A stretch of DNA of 64,000 nucleotides from Mycolicibacterium iranicum (GTDB lineage: Bacteria; Actinomycetota; Actinomycetes; Mycobacteriales; Mycobacteriaceae), in NCBI RefSeq assembly GCF_001650495.1, contig NZ_LWCS01000054.1:62001-126000 (forward strand), read 5' to 3'. A program made the translations under genes and the position numbers. Shown piece by piece: positions 1 to 8,547 of the stretch (position 1 is the stretch's first letter; each line of letters begins with the position of its first letter). The notes beneath the pieces were generated by a model. That model was not told the origin of the DNA and did not search any database. It was given only the letters and a program-made list of their open reading frames with translations.

Positions 1-1
1 G

Positions 2-598
2 CAGGACGGCGAACGCAAATGCGAAGTTGCTCTGCATATTCTGGGCACCATCGGGCTGATAACACTGGGCCGTTCCGACGAGATCGGCATGGTGTACGGA
101 GACGCTCGCGGCAGTCTGCGCGTCCGACAGAGCCGCGGCGAGAACCACATCGAGACGATGCTGACCAGCTACCACAGTCATGCCGGTCAGCACGGACCGA
201 GCGACATCGTCACCCAGTTGACCTACGTGGCAACGCATTACCGCCATTCCATGCTCATCGTCGTGGTGTCCGACGAGCCGGAGCCCACCGACAGGCTCGA
301 CGACGCGCTCGGCCGTTTGACGGCGCGGCACGACGTGATGTGGGCGATGGTCGCCGACATGCCGGCCGCGGGCGCAAAGGACGGCGGCTACGACGTCGCC
401 AGCGGTAAGCCGGTGCTCGGCCCGGCCGCCACAGACCCGCGCGTCATCGCCGCCTACGAGCGCGCCGAGGAGCAGCGCGGCAGGCGGCTGAACGAGATCA
501 TGAGCGCACGAGCTGTGCCGCACACCGTTGTGACGGGGTCGGGACAGATTCGCCGCGCCGTCAGCGACATGACGAGGGTGTGGTCCCGTGCCGGATGA
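2..598 (+). CDS. DUF58 family protein, 3' part only
   Basis: The reading frame is open from the first bases of the window, so the gene starts upstream and about 198 codons are visible. The sequence resembles the C-terminal part of DUF58 proteins, which sit beside MoxR AAA+ ATPases and are thought to act with them in folding or assembling envelope or metal-dependent proteins. Three membrane/vWA/repeat proteins follow with overlapping ends, the usual Bat-like order. It ends 11 bp inside the next gene. The family call rests on general resemblance and context; the MoxR partner would lie upstream, outside the window. Confidence 0.7.
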   Translation, partial: QDGERKCEVALHILGTIGLITLGRSDEIGMVYGDARGSLRVRQSRGENHIETMLTSYHSHAGQHGPSDIVTQLTYVATHYRHSMLIVVVSDEPEPTDRLDDALGRLTARHDVMWAMVADMPAAGAKDGGYDVASGKPVLGPAATDPRVIAAYERAEEQRGRRLNEIMSARAVPHTVVTGSGQIRRAVSDMTRVWSRAG

Positions 599-1061
599 TC
601 TCCTGGAGTTCGTCAGCGGTCCGCCAGGCTATTCGCTGCTGTGGCTGTGGCTCGGGTTGGCGTTGCTCGTGCTCGTCATCGCTTGGTATGCGCTGGTTTT
701 CGTCGTCACCATGCCGTCAGACCGGCTCCGCAGGATTCCCGGCGTCGAGGATCTGCACGGGCGGCTGCTGAGGCAGCGGTTCGCGAAGACGGTCAGAACC
801 ATCACGCAACGCCACCGCGAGGGTGAACTGTCGGACGAGCAGGCCAGCGCGGCGCTGAGCTGCACACTGCGCAGCTTCCTGCACCAGGCCACCGGCACCC
901 GGGCTCAGTACATGCAGTTGCGTGCCATCGCTGCAAGCGATCTCGCGCCCGCCGCGCCGATGTTGGAAGCCCTGGGAAGCGTCCAGTTCGACAGGTCGTC
1001 GACGGCTGACGTCGGGCAGCTGGGCGAGGAGACCGAAGAACTGATCCGCTCGTGGAGTTGA
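588..1061 (+). CDS. Small membrane protein of MoxR/Bat-type operon
   Basis: This 157-residue protein uses a GTG start 11 bp inside the preceding DUF58 gene. It has one strong membrane segment near residues 17-40 (rich in L, V, W) and then a basic, helical soluble part. DUF4381-like proteins of similar topology occupy this place in Bat operons, but I cannot assign that family with certainty. It overlaps the next gene by 10 bp, so it is probably translationally coupled. A role in a membrane complex with the vWA proteins is inferred from context only. Confidence 0.65.
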   Translation: MPDDLLEFVSGPPGYSLLWLWLGLALLVLVIAWYALVFVVTMPSDRLRRIPGVEDLHGRLLRQRFAKTVRTITQRHREGELSDEQASAALSCTLRSFLHQATGTRAQYMQLRAIAASDLAPAAPMLEALGSVQFDRSSTADVGQLGEETEELIRSWS

Positions 1062-2011
1062 CGTGGTGGCCGGTCGCAGCGGCCGGACTCGGCGCCGTGA
1101 CCCTGGTGCTGGCGCTGGCGATGCTGGTGCCGATCAAGGGCGCCCAGGAACGCGAGCTGCCGCTGGCCAACACAACCCGTCTGACCCGGTTGCCCGAATA
1201 CCGGGCGGTGGTGCGCAGGCAGATGAGGGCGGCGGTCGTGGCCCTGTCCTTTCTGATACTGCTGTGCGCAGCGACCGTCCTGGCCAGCGCCAGACCCGTC
1301 GGAACTTTCTGGGATGCCCAAACTTCGGCGCCTCGCGACGACATCATGCTGTGCGTGGGAGAACCCGCAGACAAGGAGGCCGCCGGTCAATTCCTCGGAT
1401 ACTTCGCGCGGCAGGCGACCACCTACGGATCAGAACGCATCGGGTTGACCTCCTTGAACCGGCGACTGATTCCTTTGACGCGGGACTACCAGTTCGCCGC
1501 CGGGCGCCTCGGCGACTTCGCGCGGGATGCCCCGACAGCGCCCGCGTTCAACGCACCGGTCGAATACGACGACTACTCCCCCACGGTCGCCGACGCACTC
1601 GCACTGTGCCTGACCGGCTTCCCCGATTTCCGAACTGCCGGCGACACGCGACGCTCCCTGATCTACCTGGGTCCCGGTGCGTTACGCCCCCCTGACAACA
1701 ACACACCGTCGCTCTTCACCGACGCCCAGGTCATCGACATGGCGCAGCGGGCCGGCCTTCAGATCAACGCCGTCGCGACACCGGGCCGCGACACCGCGTC
1801 GCTGAGTGCCGTGACCAATGCGACCGGGGGCCGCTTCTTCCGGTACGACGCCGCTGACCTCGACGGCCAGCTCGACGCCATCCGTGCTTCGGCACCGTCG
1901 GGACCACAGGACCGCGCTGACGCCGAGGAGGACGCCCCCGACGCCGCGGTGATCGCCGCCCTCGCGCTGTCGGCGCTGCTCGGCGTGTCGCTGCTGGCGG
2001 TCCGGCGATGA
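1052..2011 (+). CDS. vWA-like membrane protein (BatA/BatB type)
   Basis: The 319-residue product has a membrane helix near residues 9-28, a second near 65-85 and a third at the extreme C terminus (ALSALLGVSLLAV). This is the layout of BatA/BatB proteins, in which an extracytoplasmic von Willebrand A domain sits between anchors. The central region has an alternating alpha/beta character, but a clear metal-site DxSxS is not evident, so the vWA fold may be degenerate. GTG start; overlaps both neighbours. Its partner in the same fold is probably the next gene. Confidence 0.6.
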   Translation: MELTWWPVAAAGLGAVTLVLALAMLVPIKGAQERELPLANTTRLTRLPEYRAVVRRQMRAAVVALSFLILLCAATVLASARPVGTFWDAQTSAPRDDIMLCVGEPADKEAAGQFLGYFARQATTYGSERIGLTSLNRRLIPLTRDYQFAAGRLGDFARDAPTAPAFNAPVEYDDYSPTVADALALCLTGFPDFRTAGDTRRSLIYLGPGALRPPDNNTPSLFTDAQVIDMAQRAGLQINAVATPGRDTASLSAVTNATGGRFFRYDAADLDGQLDAIRASAPSGPQDRADAEEDAPDAAVIAALALSALLGVSLLAVRR

Positions 2012-2922
2012 CCTTCGATCCTGTGTTGCCCCCGCTGGTCCTGGTGTTCGCCGCGGTCTCCCTGGTGGTCCTGCGGCTGCTGTCGCTGCGGCAGGCGGCC
2101 AGGGCAGGCCGTCGCGTGCTGCTGCGATGGTCGCTGACCACCGCGGCGATCCTGCTGGTGCTTCTCGCCGCCGCGCGCCCGGTGACGGGCTCGGCGGCCG
2201 AACCCGCGCCGGCCCAAGCCTCGCAGACCGGTGCGAACGTGTACTTCCTCGTCGACAGGTCTACCGACTCTGCGGTTACCGATTTCGGTGGCGCACCACG
2301 GATGTCAGGCATGCGGGACGACATCGAAGCGGTGATCGACGCCCACCCCGGTGCGCGGTTCGCCCTCATCTCTTTCGCGGCGCGTCCCGCGATCGATTGG
2401 CCGTTGTCCGCGGACGCGTGGAGTTTGACGCCCGTCGTCGCGGCGCTGAACCCGTATCCCGGCGCAGACAGTACCGAGGTGAACGCGGCAGCAGCCGCCA
2501 ATGTGCTTCGCTATCAACTCATCTCGGCTGGGCAGCAGTTCCCTCAGGCAGAGAACCTGGTCTACTACCTAGGTTCCGGGGCCGGGCAGTCCACGCTGCC
2601 ACAGGGCGTCTTCGACACACCTGCCGTCGATGGCGGCGCGGTCCTCGGCTACGGATCTGGCCCCGGCGCGAACACGCTGCGCGACATCGCCGGCCAACTC
2701 GGCCTCCCCTTCGTCGAGCGCGCGCCCGGCGAACCCCTACCCCCCACCGGCGGCACAGCGGACCGTGCGGCCGCCCCCGCCGACCCTGTGGAAGTCCCTG
2801 AGCGCAGCGAGCTCTACTGGGCGTTGACGATGCTGGCCTCGCTTCTGTTGCTTCCCGAGATCTACCTGACCGCCCGGGATCTTCGCAAAGCCAGAGCCAC
2901 CCGCAGGGAGGTGCTGCCGTGA
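2008..2922 (+). CDS. vWA domain membrane protein (BatA/BatB type)
   Basis: A 304-residue protein with two N-terminal membrane helices (about residues 5-22 and 38-60), a vWA-like domain and a C-terminal helix near residues 268-288. The stretch VYFLVDRSTDS at about residues 78-88 corresponds to the MIDAS strand of vWA domains; DxS is present and the following residues are only partly canonical. It overlaps the previous gene by ATGA and the next by 4 bp. By analogy with Bat proteins it should act at the outer face of the membrane in stress tolerance or envelope protein assembly; this is inference. Confidence 0.65.
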   Translation: MTFDPVLPPLVLVFAAVSLVVLRLLSLRQAARAGRRVLLRWSLTTAAILLVLLAAARPVTGSAAEPAPAQASQTGANVYFLVDRSTDSAVTDFGGAPRMSGMRDDIEAVIDAHPGARFALISFAARPAIDWPLSADAWSLTPVVAALNPYPGADSTEVNAAAAANVLRYQLISAGQQFPQAENLVYYLGSGAGQSTLPQGVFDTPAVDGGAVLGYGSGPGANTLRDIAGQLGLPFVERAPGEPLPPTGGTADRAAAPADPVEVPERSELYWALTMLASLLLLPEIYLTARDLRKARATRREVLP

Positions 2923-3632
2923 GCCGAATACCTGCCCGGGTACGTCTGCGCCGACGGCTTCTCGCGTTGTCCGCATTGCCCGCAGTTGCTGTCGTTGTGC
3001 TCGGAGCAAAACTGATTTCGGTTGCCGTCGTTGGGGATTCGGCGCAAGAGCATTATGCGGCGGGCGACATCGGCGCGCTGCGCGAGGATGTCTCGCTGCT
3101 ACAGGTACTCAACATCGTCGAGCCCGCGAACGCCCAGTGGGCGGCAGGTGGGCTCGCGGTGCTGGAGGATCGACTAGCGGACGCACAGGCGCAGTTCTCG
3201 GCGGCTCTTACGAATACCGATGCGGCACAGTCCTGTCCGGTGCGGGTGAATCTGGAACTCGTCACGGAGCGCCAAGCCGACATCGACGCGTGGGAGGCCA
3301 GACCGGTCGATGCCCGAAGGCTTTACGAGAGTGCACTCACCGTCATCTCTGAAGCCCCGTCTATGTGCTTCTCAGGCAACTCCGACCCTGATCCGCAGCG
3401 GCAGGCTGTCCGCCAAGACGCTGAGGCGCGTATCCGCGCGAAGATCGCCGGTTTGGGGACGGTGGCACCCCTCGCACCACCGTCCCCTCCGCCACCGGCC
3501 GCATTCAACGCACCCGCTCCGCCTCCGCTCCCAGGCGCCGATCCCAATGCGTCATCGGATCCGCGTCGCCTCGACGTCGGCGGCGATCCGCTGGAGGTTC
3601 TGCGTCAAGTCCTTCGCGATGCGGCGGGGTGA
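2919..3632 (+). CDS. Membrane-anchored helical-repeat protein (BatC/BatE-like)
   Basis: A 237-residue protein with a basic N terminus, one membrane segment near residues 15-37 and an external helical part. The helical part has alternating Ala-rich helices (GDIGALREDVS, AQWAAGGLAVLEDRLADAQAQFSAAL) that look like TPR or other tandem helices. The C terminus is Pro/Ala-rich (about residues 185-215). BatC/BatE-like TPR proteins close Bat operons, which fits this last position. GTG start, 4-bp overlap with the vWA gene. The TPR assignment is by pattern only. Confidence 0.6.
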   Translation: MSRIPARVRLRRRLLALSALPAVAVVVLGAKLISVAVVGDSAQEHYAAGDIGALREDVSLLQVLNIVEPANAQWAAGGLAVLEDRLADAQAQFSAALTNTDAAQSCPVRVNLELVTERQADIDAWEARPVDARRLYESALTVISEAPSMCFSGNSDPDPQRQAVRQDAEARIRAKIAGLGTVAPLAPPSPPPPAAFNAPAPPPLPGADPNASSDPRRLDVGGDPLEVLRQVLRDAAG

Positions 3633-3640
3633 CGACTCCG

Positions 3641-4018
3641 CTACGCGCGCGCGGTGCTGGTCCAGTACTCGGCGATCTTGCCGTCGGAGATGCGCAACAG
3701 ATCGTTGCCGGTGAACCGGGCGGGTCCGCTCTTACCCGAGCCTGTGGCAACCCAGTGAGCCGCCACCATGTCGCCGTCGACAATGGGGCCGACGTCGACG
3801 GCGAACACCAATTCCCTGAGGGTCGTTCGCGTGCGATCGACGACGGTCTGCAGTTCGGCCGGGCCACGCACGTCCTGCGTCGGCCAATGTCCGACGAAGT
3901 CGGTCGTGACCAACTGGGGCGCGATGCGGTGCCCTGCCCACAATTCGTCGATCCAGCGCTTGTAGAGTCGCTGGCCGAGCAATCGCCTGGGGCTACTGAT
4001 ACCTAGGGGGCTCGTCAT
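3641..4018 (-). CDS. SnoaL/NTF2-like small protein
   Basis: About 125 residues with the alpha+beta cone-fold pattern of SnoaL-type polyketide cyclase-like proteins: an LYKRWIDELWAG helix, then DFVGHWP, a central VVAAHWVATG strand and the terminal FTGNDLLRISDGKIAEYWTS. Three in-frame ATG codons lie in a small CATGAC-rich stretch (4018 and further upstream, to 4075). I chose 4018 because an AGAGG sits 4-8 nt before it. The substrate is unknown; members bind small hydrophobic ligands or act as isomerases. It converges on the Bat-type operon. Confidence 0.6.
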   Translation of the reverse strand: MTSPLGISSPRRLLGQRLYKRWIDELWAGHRIAPQLVTTDFVGHWPTQDVRGPAELQTVVDRTRTTLRELVFAVDVGPIVDGDMVAAHWVATGSGKSGPARFTGNDLLRISDGKIAEYWTSTARA

Positions 4019-4118
4019 GCCTCTTGGACGGGTCATGACCTGCGGATTAGTCATGCATCTCGGTTTACCCACCACGAAACGCAGCTAAGCCCAAATCTTA
4101 CAAATTCGTCATCCGGCG

Positions 4119-4475
4119 TCAGGTGCCCGCCGTACCGCCCTCGGGTTCGCGGCTCGTGGCCTCGGAGCCATCTCCGCGGCCGTCGCCACGCAAGCGCGAC
4201 TGAAGCTGTTCCCGGTCGCGGCGCCGCCGCTCGTCCATCATCGCCATGCTCGCGGTGGCTCGCCGGCGCAGCGGACTGAAAACCCAGATGCCAAGCGGCA
4301 GAGCTATCACGATGGCGAACAGCAAAGCCACCACGACGGGGAACTCACGGATTCCGATCAGGTGCCCGACACCCAGTATCGCCGCCGTCACGACCACAAC
4401 GAGCAGAAGTCGCGCCACCACATACGCGAGTACATCCAGATACGGACGGGATGCGGGCCGCGGGTTTTCGGACAC
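4119..4475 (-). CDS. DUF4229 membrane protein (Rv0531-like)
   Basis: A 118-residue protein with two closely spaced membrane helices (about residues 16-40 and 46-68), then a basic, highly charged tail with MDERRRRDREQLQSRLRG and a Gly/Ser/Thr-rich end. This matches the actinobacterial DUF4229 family, found next to the MinD-like and cytochrome c assembly genes in mycobacteria. GTG start. It is divergent from the 54-residue gene at 4525. Function unknown. Confidence 0.75.
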   Translation of the reverse strand: MSENPRPASRPYLDVLAYVVARLLLVVVVTAAILGVGHLIGIREFPVVVALLFAIVIALPLGIWVFSPLRRRATASMAMMDERRRRDREQLQSRLRGDGRGDGSEATSREPEGGTAGT

Positions 4476-4499
4476 GGATCTGAGCCTACCGATGGCGCG

Positions 4500-4505
4500 T
4501 ATATT
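4500..4505 (+). promoter_or_regulatory. -10 promoter element for the 54-residue gene
   Basis: TATATT is a close match to the sigma-A -10 hexamer. A strong ribosome binding site (GGAAGGAGG) follows about 5-15 nt later, just ahead of the GTG at 4525. No convincing -35 hexamer is seen. Confidence 0.45.
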
Positions 4506-4524
4506 GACAGGAAGGAGGTTTTGA

Positions 4525-4689
4525 GTGGCGTATCTGCTCCTGATTCTTGTCTTGGCCGCGGTGGTCTACATCGTTTGGCGAATGGTCCGGATGAACGCGC
4601 AACGACCGCGCACCCGGACGATCGGGCCCGACGACGATCCAGAATTTCTGCGTCGGATCAACCCCCGCGACGATCAACCAAGGTCCTGA
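4525..4689 (+). CDS. 54-residue membrane protein (Rv0530A-like)
   Basis: The GTG at 4525 follows an excellent GGAAGGAGG ribosome binding site. The 54-residue product has an N-terminal membrane helix (AYLLLILVLAAVVYIVWRMV), then a basic linker and an acidic/basic tail ending NPRDDQPRS. It has the size and place of a small conserved gene beside the MinD-like ATPase in mycobacteria (Rv0530A region). Function unknown; it is likely inserted in the membrane with the tail in the cytoplasm. Confidence 0.7.
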   Translation: MAYLLLILVLAAVVYIVWRMVRMNAQRPRTRTIGPDDDPEFLRRINPRDDQPRS

Positions 4690-4717
4690 CGAGACATGAC
4701 CGCGTGAGACCCGGCCG

Positions 4718-5842
4718 CTAACCGACCGGGTCGGTTTGACGACGCGCTCCAGGGAAGCCGTCCGCAACCACAGCTGCCAACTCCAACAACGACTCTCGGG
4801 TCTCTTCCCGGAGGCGGTCGAGGCTGATCTCGGCGCCTTCCTCAAGGTGCGGGTCGAACGGTACCTGGCACACCGACCGGCACCGCCGCGCGAAATGGTC
4901 GGTGACCTTCGTCAGGTCAACCTTCGCCGTGCCTTTTCCACCGCTCTTCCGTCCCAGCTTTCCCGCAGCGGGCCGGACGCCGTTGATCACGGCGATCGAG
5001 TTGCGCACCAGATCCTGGTGGCCATGCGCATCGAGCCAATCCAACGTGGCCGACGCGCTACGCGCTCCGTCCACGGACCCGGAACTGATGACGACGAGGA
5101 CGTCGGCCTTGTCGATGACCGCCGACATCGCCGAATGCAGCATGCCCGTACCGCAGTCGGTGAGCACCACACTGTAGAAACGCTCGAGCACGTCCACGGC
5201 GCGCGCATAATCCTCGGCCGAGAATGCCTCCGAGACCGCCGGATCGCTCTCCGAAGCGAGCACCTCCAGCCGACTGGGTCCCTGCGAGGTGTAGTGGCGG
5301 ACGTCGCTGTAGGCCGAGATCCCCTCGGCGTCACGAAGTAGGTGACGTACCGTCGCCGCTGTTTCCAGCGGCACCTTTTGGCTCAACGTACCGCGGTCGG
5401 GATTGGCGTCGACGGCGATCACGCGATCGCCACGGTGGGCCGCGAACGTCGCGCCGAGCGTGGCCGTGATCGTCGTCTTACCCACGCCGCCCTTCTGCGA
5501 CAACATGGCGATCCGATAGCAGCTTCGCAACGGATGTTGGACCCGGGCGACGAGACCGTTGTGCCGGATCACCTTCGGGCTCTCCCCGAGGTTGATCAGG
5601 CGGCCGGAGCCGCGGTACAACCACTTGCGCCACCCTGCCGAGGGTGAGGCGGCCGTAGTGCGCAACAGCGCGACGGCCGACGGGTCGAGGTAGGGGACGA
5701 TCTCCTTGCCCGGCGGCGTGGCAACCGTCACGACCGGCGGGGCACCTTCGGGAGGTGTCGGTGCCGTCCACTCGGCGGGAATGGGCGCCATGGGGTCAGA
5801 GAACCGTTGCTGGGCCCGAAATCCGCCTGGCACCTCAGACAA
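4718..5842 (-). CDS. MinD/ParA-like ATPase (Rv0530-like)
   Basis: A 374-residue protein with a Pro-rich N terminus and a deviant Walker A motif KGGVGKTT at about residues 115-122, the signature of MinD/ParA ATPases. It is followed by a VIAVDANP switch region and an LTDCGTGM Walker B-like segment. The C-terminal half includes a basic segment (KLGRKSGGKGTAKVDLTKV). The start is a TTG at 5842 with AAGGGGAG just upstream; the downstream GTG lacks such spacing. It follows ccsB after a tandem repeat and keeps the mycobacterial gene order. A spatial-organisation or membrane-cycling role is inferred from the family. Confidence 0.8.
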   Translation of the reverse strand: MSEVPGGFRAQQRFSDPMAPIPAEWTAPTPPEGAPPVVTVATPPGKEIVPYLDPSAVALLRTTAASPSAGWRKWLYRGSGRLINLGESPKVIRHNGLVARVQHPLRSCYRIAMLSQKGGVGKTTITATLGATFAAHRGDRVIAVDANPDRGTLSQKVPLETAATVRHLLRDAEGISAYSDVRHYTSQGPSRLEVLASESDPAVSEAFSAEDYARAVDVLERFYSVVLTDCGTGMLHSAMSAVIDKADVLVVISSGSVDGARSASATLDWLDAHGHQDLVRNSIAVINGVRPAAGKLGRKSGGKGTAKVDLTKVTDHFARRCRSVCQVPFDPHLEEGAEISLDRLREETRESLLELAAVVADGFPGARRQTDPVG

Positions 5843-5858
5843 TTGCTCCCCTTCGAAC

Positions 5859-5923
5859 GCTCAGCCGACTTCTGCCCAACTGTCGGCTCAGCCGACTTCT
5901 GCCCAACTGTCGGCTCAGCCGAC
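5859..5923. repeat. 27-bp tandem repeat at ccsB stop codon
   Basis: A 27-bp unit is present twice with a truncated third copy. Each junction contains GTCGGCTCAGCCGAC, an inverted repeat with 7-nt arms and a 1-nt centre, at 5882-5896 and 5909-5923. The stop codon of ccsB lies inside the last copy, so the repeat separates ccsB from the MinD-like gene. It could form small hairpins in the transcript. Confidence 0.85.
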
Positions 5924-6901
5924 GCCCGCATACGAGTGCAGGCCCACTGTCACGAGGTTGATGAAGAACAGGTTGAAGACCATCGCGACGAACCCGGCGA
6001 TGTTGATCCACGCCGCCTTCTTGTCCCGCCACCCCGCGGTCGAGCGCGCGTGTAGATAGGCCGCGTAGATGACCCACGCGATGAACGACACCGTTTCCTT
6101 GGGGTCCCAGCCCCAGTAGCGTCCCCACGCCTCCTCGGCCCAGATGGCGCCGAAGATGACGCCGAAGCCGAACACGGGGAACGCGAAGATGGTTGTGCGA
6201 TAAGCAATCCTGTCGAGCGTCTGCGCGTCGGGCAGCTTGGCCACGATGCGTCCGATCCCGTCGGTGCGGTCGGCGGCGCCCAACGTCGACATCTTCACCA
6301 GGAACAGAATGCTGGCCACACCGGCCACCAGGAACACCCCCGAGCCGAGGCTGACCACCGACACGTGAATCGGCAGCCAATAAGACTGCAGGGCAGGCAT
6401 CACCGGCGCGGCATGCGAGTAGAGCCACTTGCCCGACACAGTCAACAAGATCAACACGGGAACGAGGACGAACACCCACAGTGACCGGTACTGAGGCTTG
6501 CGCAGGACCCACGCCGCCGCCACCAGGCCACAGAAGGAGGTTAGGTTGATGAACTCGTACATGTTGCCCCACGGCACCCGTGAGGTGGACAGCCCGCGGA
6601 GCACGATGCAGGCCAGTAGCAGCGCGATCCCGACGTAGGTGAGGGCCATTCCCGCCGAGCCGATGCGCTCGTCGAAGGGACGGCGCGGTGCGTCGGCGAC
6701 GATGCCGGGTCCGGCACTGTCACCGGTGACGCGACCCGCTCCCCCACCTGCACCGACCAACTCCCGGTTCTCCACCTTGCGGCTGCGGCTGTAGGCGAGT
6801 TCGACGGCGAACAGCAGCAGCGCCGCCAGCAGAACCAGCACGGACGAGGTGAACGCCCAGTCGGAGTAGCGGGCCAGCCCGATGTCGATGGTCGTGCTCA
6901 T
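5915..6901 (-). CDS. ccsB: Cytochrome c biogenesis protein CcsB/ResC family
   Basis: A 328-residue polytopic membrane protein carrying the tryptophan-rich WGRYWGWDPKET heme-handling motif typical of CcsA/ResC/CcmC proteins, plus several membrane helices from the first 30 residues onward. With ResB it forms the System II complex that exports heme and ligates it to apocytochrome c outside the membrane. It overlaps resB by ATGA, and the order ccdA-resB-ccsB is the mycobacterial one. The literature calls this gene ccsA, ccsB or resC. The stop codon lies within a tandem repeat. Confidence 0.92.
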   Translation of the reverse strand: MSTTIDIGLARYSDWAFTSSVLVLLAALLLFAVELAYSRSRKVENRELVGAGGGAGRVTGDSAGPGIVADAPRRPFDERIGSAGMALTYVGIALLLACIVLRGLSTSRVPWGNMYEFINLTSFCGLVAAAWVLRKPQYRSLWVFVLVPVLILLTVSGKWLYSHAAPVMPALQSYWLPIHVSVVSLGSGVFLVAGVASILFLVKMSTLGAADRTDGIGRIVAKLPDAQTLDRIAYRTTIFAFPVFGFGVIFGAIWAEEAWGRYWGWDPKETVSFIAWVIYAAYLHARSTAGWRDKKAAWINIAGFVAMVFNLFFINLVTVGLHSYAGVG

Positions 6902-8547
6902 GAAAGATCCGCTTTCTTCTCTTGCTCCACCGGTGCGGCCTGCGCGATCCCGGTGAGAATCCGCGACGTCAGCCGCTCGAACTCGTCACCCCACCCCGAG
7001 TTGTCGGTGCGGGCCAGGCCGCCCAGCTCGACGTTCACCGTACCCGCAGGTCCCGACGAGAGCCGCACCCAGACGCGTCGGCGCCGCACGATCAGAGACA
7101 CCAGCAGCCCCGCCATCATCGTCATCGAGAACACCAGCACCCAGACCTGGGCGGGGTCGTGGGACACCTGCAGGTTCACGAACGGCACCGCGCCGTCGAA
7201 GCGCACAACGGTGCCGTCTTCGAGGCGGGTCTCCTGGCCCGCGTTGAGGTTCACGCGCGCCATCTTCGTCAGGCGGCCCTGGCCGATCATGCGCTCGTCC
7301 AGAGAGAAGACCGACTGCGGGCGGCCGGTGTCCAGACCGGTGTCGCCCTTGTAGATGTCGACCGCGACGGCCGGGTCCCGCATCTCGGGGAAGCTGGACG
7401 ACAGCAGCGTGCCGTGCAGCGAGGCTGTCGGTGCGAACAGCCCCTGGATCGCGATCTGGTTCTGGCGGCGCTCACGCTCATCGGTGTAGGTCCCCCCGGG
7501 CGGATCGAACCGCATCGCGCCCGACGACAGGAAGCTGATCTGGTCCTCGGGCCGCCATTGCAGCGTCTGTGTCCGGGTCTGCCCGTCGGGGAAGGTCACG
7601 GTGAACGTCGGGGCGTAGCCGTGGCCCTGCAGATAGACGCGGTCGCCCCCGACGCGCAGCGGCTCGTTGACCTTGAGCAGGTACGGCTGCCAGGTGCCGG
7701 AGGTGAGGTCGTCGCCGGCCTGATAGTCGATGTCGGCCTGGAAGCCCACCGCCTGACCGTTGTCGAGGTAGGTGGCCTGGAAGTCGTTGACCCGGATGCA
7801 CATCGGGTACAGCGAGGTTCCGTCGACGGTGTTACCCGCCCGGAACGAGTCGAACGCCGCCGGCGAGGCGGTGCAGAAGCCGGGGCCGCCGTCGGCGATG
7901 ACGATGACGTTGCCTTCGTAGCTGAACAGCTTGCCCGCGGCGATCGCGACGAGCAGGCCGAGCAGCGAGAAGTGGAAGACGATGTTGCCGAACTCCCGCA
8001 GATAACCCTTCTCCGCTGATATCTCACAAATCTCGTCCGCTCGCCGTGTGGTTCGGCGCCAGCCCCGTAGTGTCTCGTCGACCGATCCGGCCATCGCGGC
8101 GATGTCCGCGCCGGGCACCTCGGCGATGTGGTGCTTGGGTAGCCGGCTCAGATTGCGCGGTGCGGCAACGGGTGTGGCGCGCAAGCTGCGGAAGTGCTCG
8201 ACCAGCCTCGGTGTCAGGCAGCCCACCAGCGAGATGAAGAGCAGGACGTAGATCGCGGTGAACCAGAAACTGGAGAACACGTCGAACGCCTGCACGCGGT
8301 CCAGCCACGGCCCCAGAGTCGGGTGTTCGGCGATGTATTCGGCCACCTTGCTCTCGTTGAGGCTGCGCTGGGGCAGCAGCGCGCCGGGAATGGCGGCGAG
8401 CGCGAGCAGGAACAGCAGCACCAGCGCGGTGCCCATCGACGTCAGGGTGCGCCAGGTGTTGCGTATGAGGGCGAGCAGACGCGAAATCGCACGTCTGGGC
8501 GGCGATTTGTACGAGTCGGCGTCTGTGGGTGGGGCGGTGGTGACCAT
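6898..8547 (-). CDS. resB: Cytochrome c biogenesis protein ResB
   Basis: A 549-residue ResB-family protein. Three N-terminal helices (about residues 35-55, 95-115 and 180-200) precede a large extracytoplasmic domain with many beta segments (VNDFQATYLDNGQAVGF, VYLQGHGYAPTFTVTFPDGQ), and a last helix lies near residues 485-505. It is the scaffold partner of CcsB in heme attachment. The frame stays open far upstream, but the ATG at 8547 is right: it gives the expected length and overlaps the ccdA stop as TGATG. Confidence 0.9.
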   Translation of the reverse strand: MVTTAPPTDADSYKSPPRRAISRLLALIRNTWRTLTSMGTALVLLFLLALAAIPGALLPQRSLNESKVAEYIAEHPTLGPWLDRVQAFDVFSSFWFTAIYVLLFISLVGCLTPRLVEHFRSLRATPVAAPRNLSRLPKHHIAEVPGADIAAMAGSVDETLRGWRRTTRRADEICEISAEKGYLREFGNIVFHFSLLGLLVAIAAGKLFSYEGNVIVIADGGPGFCTASPAAFDSFRAGNTVDGTSLYPMCIRVNDFQATYLDNGQAVGFQADIDYQAGDDLTSGTWQPYLLKVNEPLRVGGDRVYLQGHGYAPTFTVTFPDGQTRTQTLQWRPEDQISFLSSGAMRFDPPGGTYTDERERRQNQIAIQGLFAPTASLHGTLLSSSFPEMRDPAVAVDIYKGDTGLDTGRPQSVFSLDERMIGQGRLTKMARVNLNAGQETRLEDGTVVRFDGAVPFVNLQVSHDPAQVWVLVFSMTMMAGLLVSLIVRRRRVWVRLSSGPAGTVNVELGGLARTDNSGWGDEFERLTSRILTGIAQAAPVEQEKKADLS

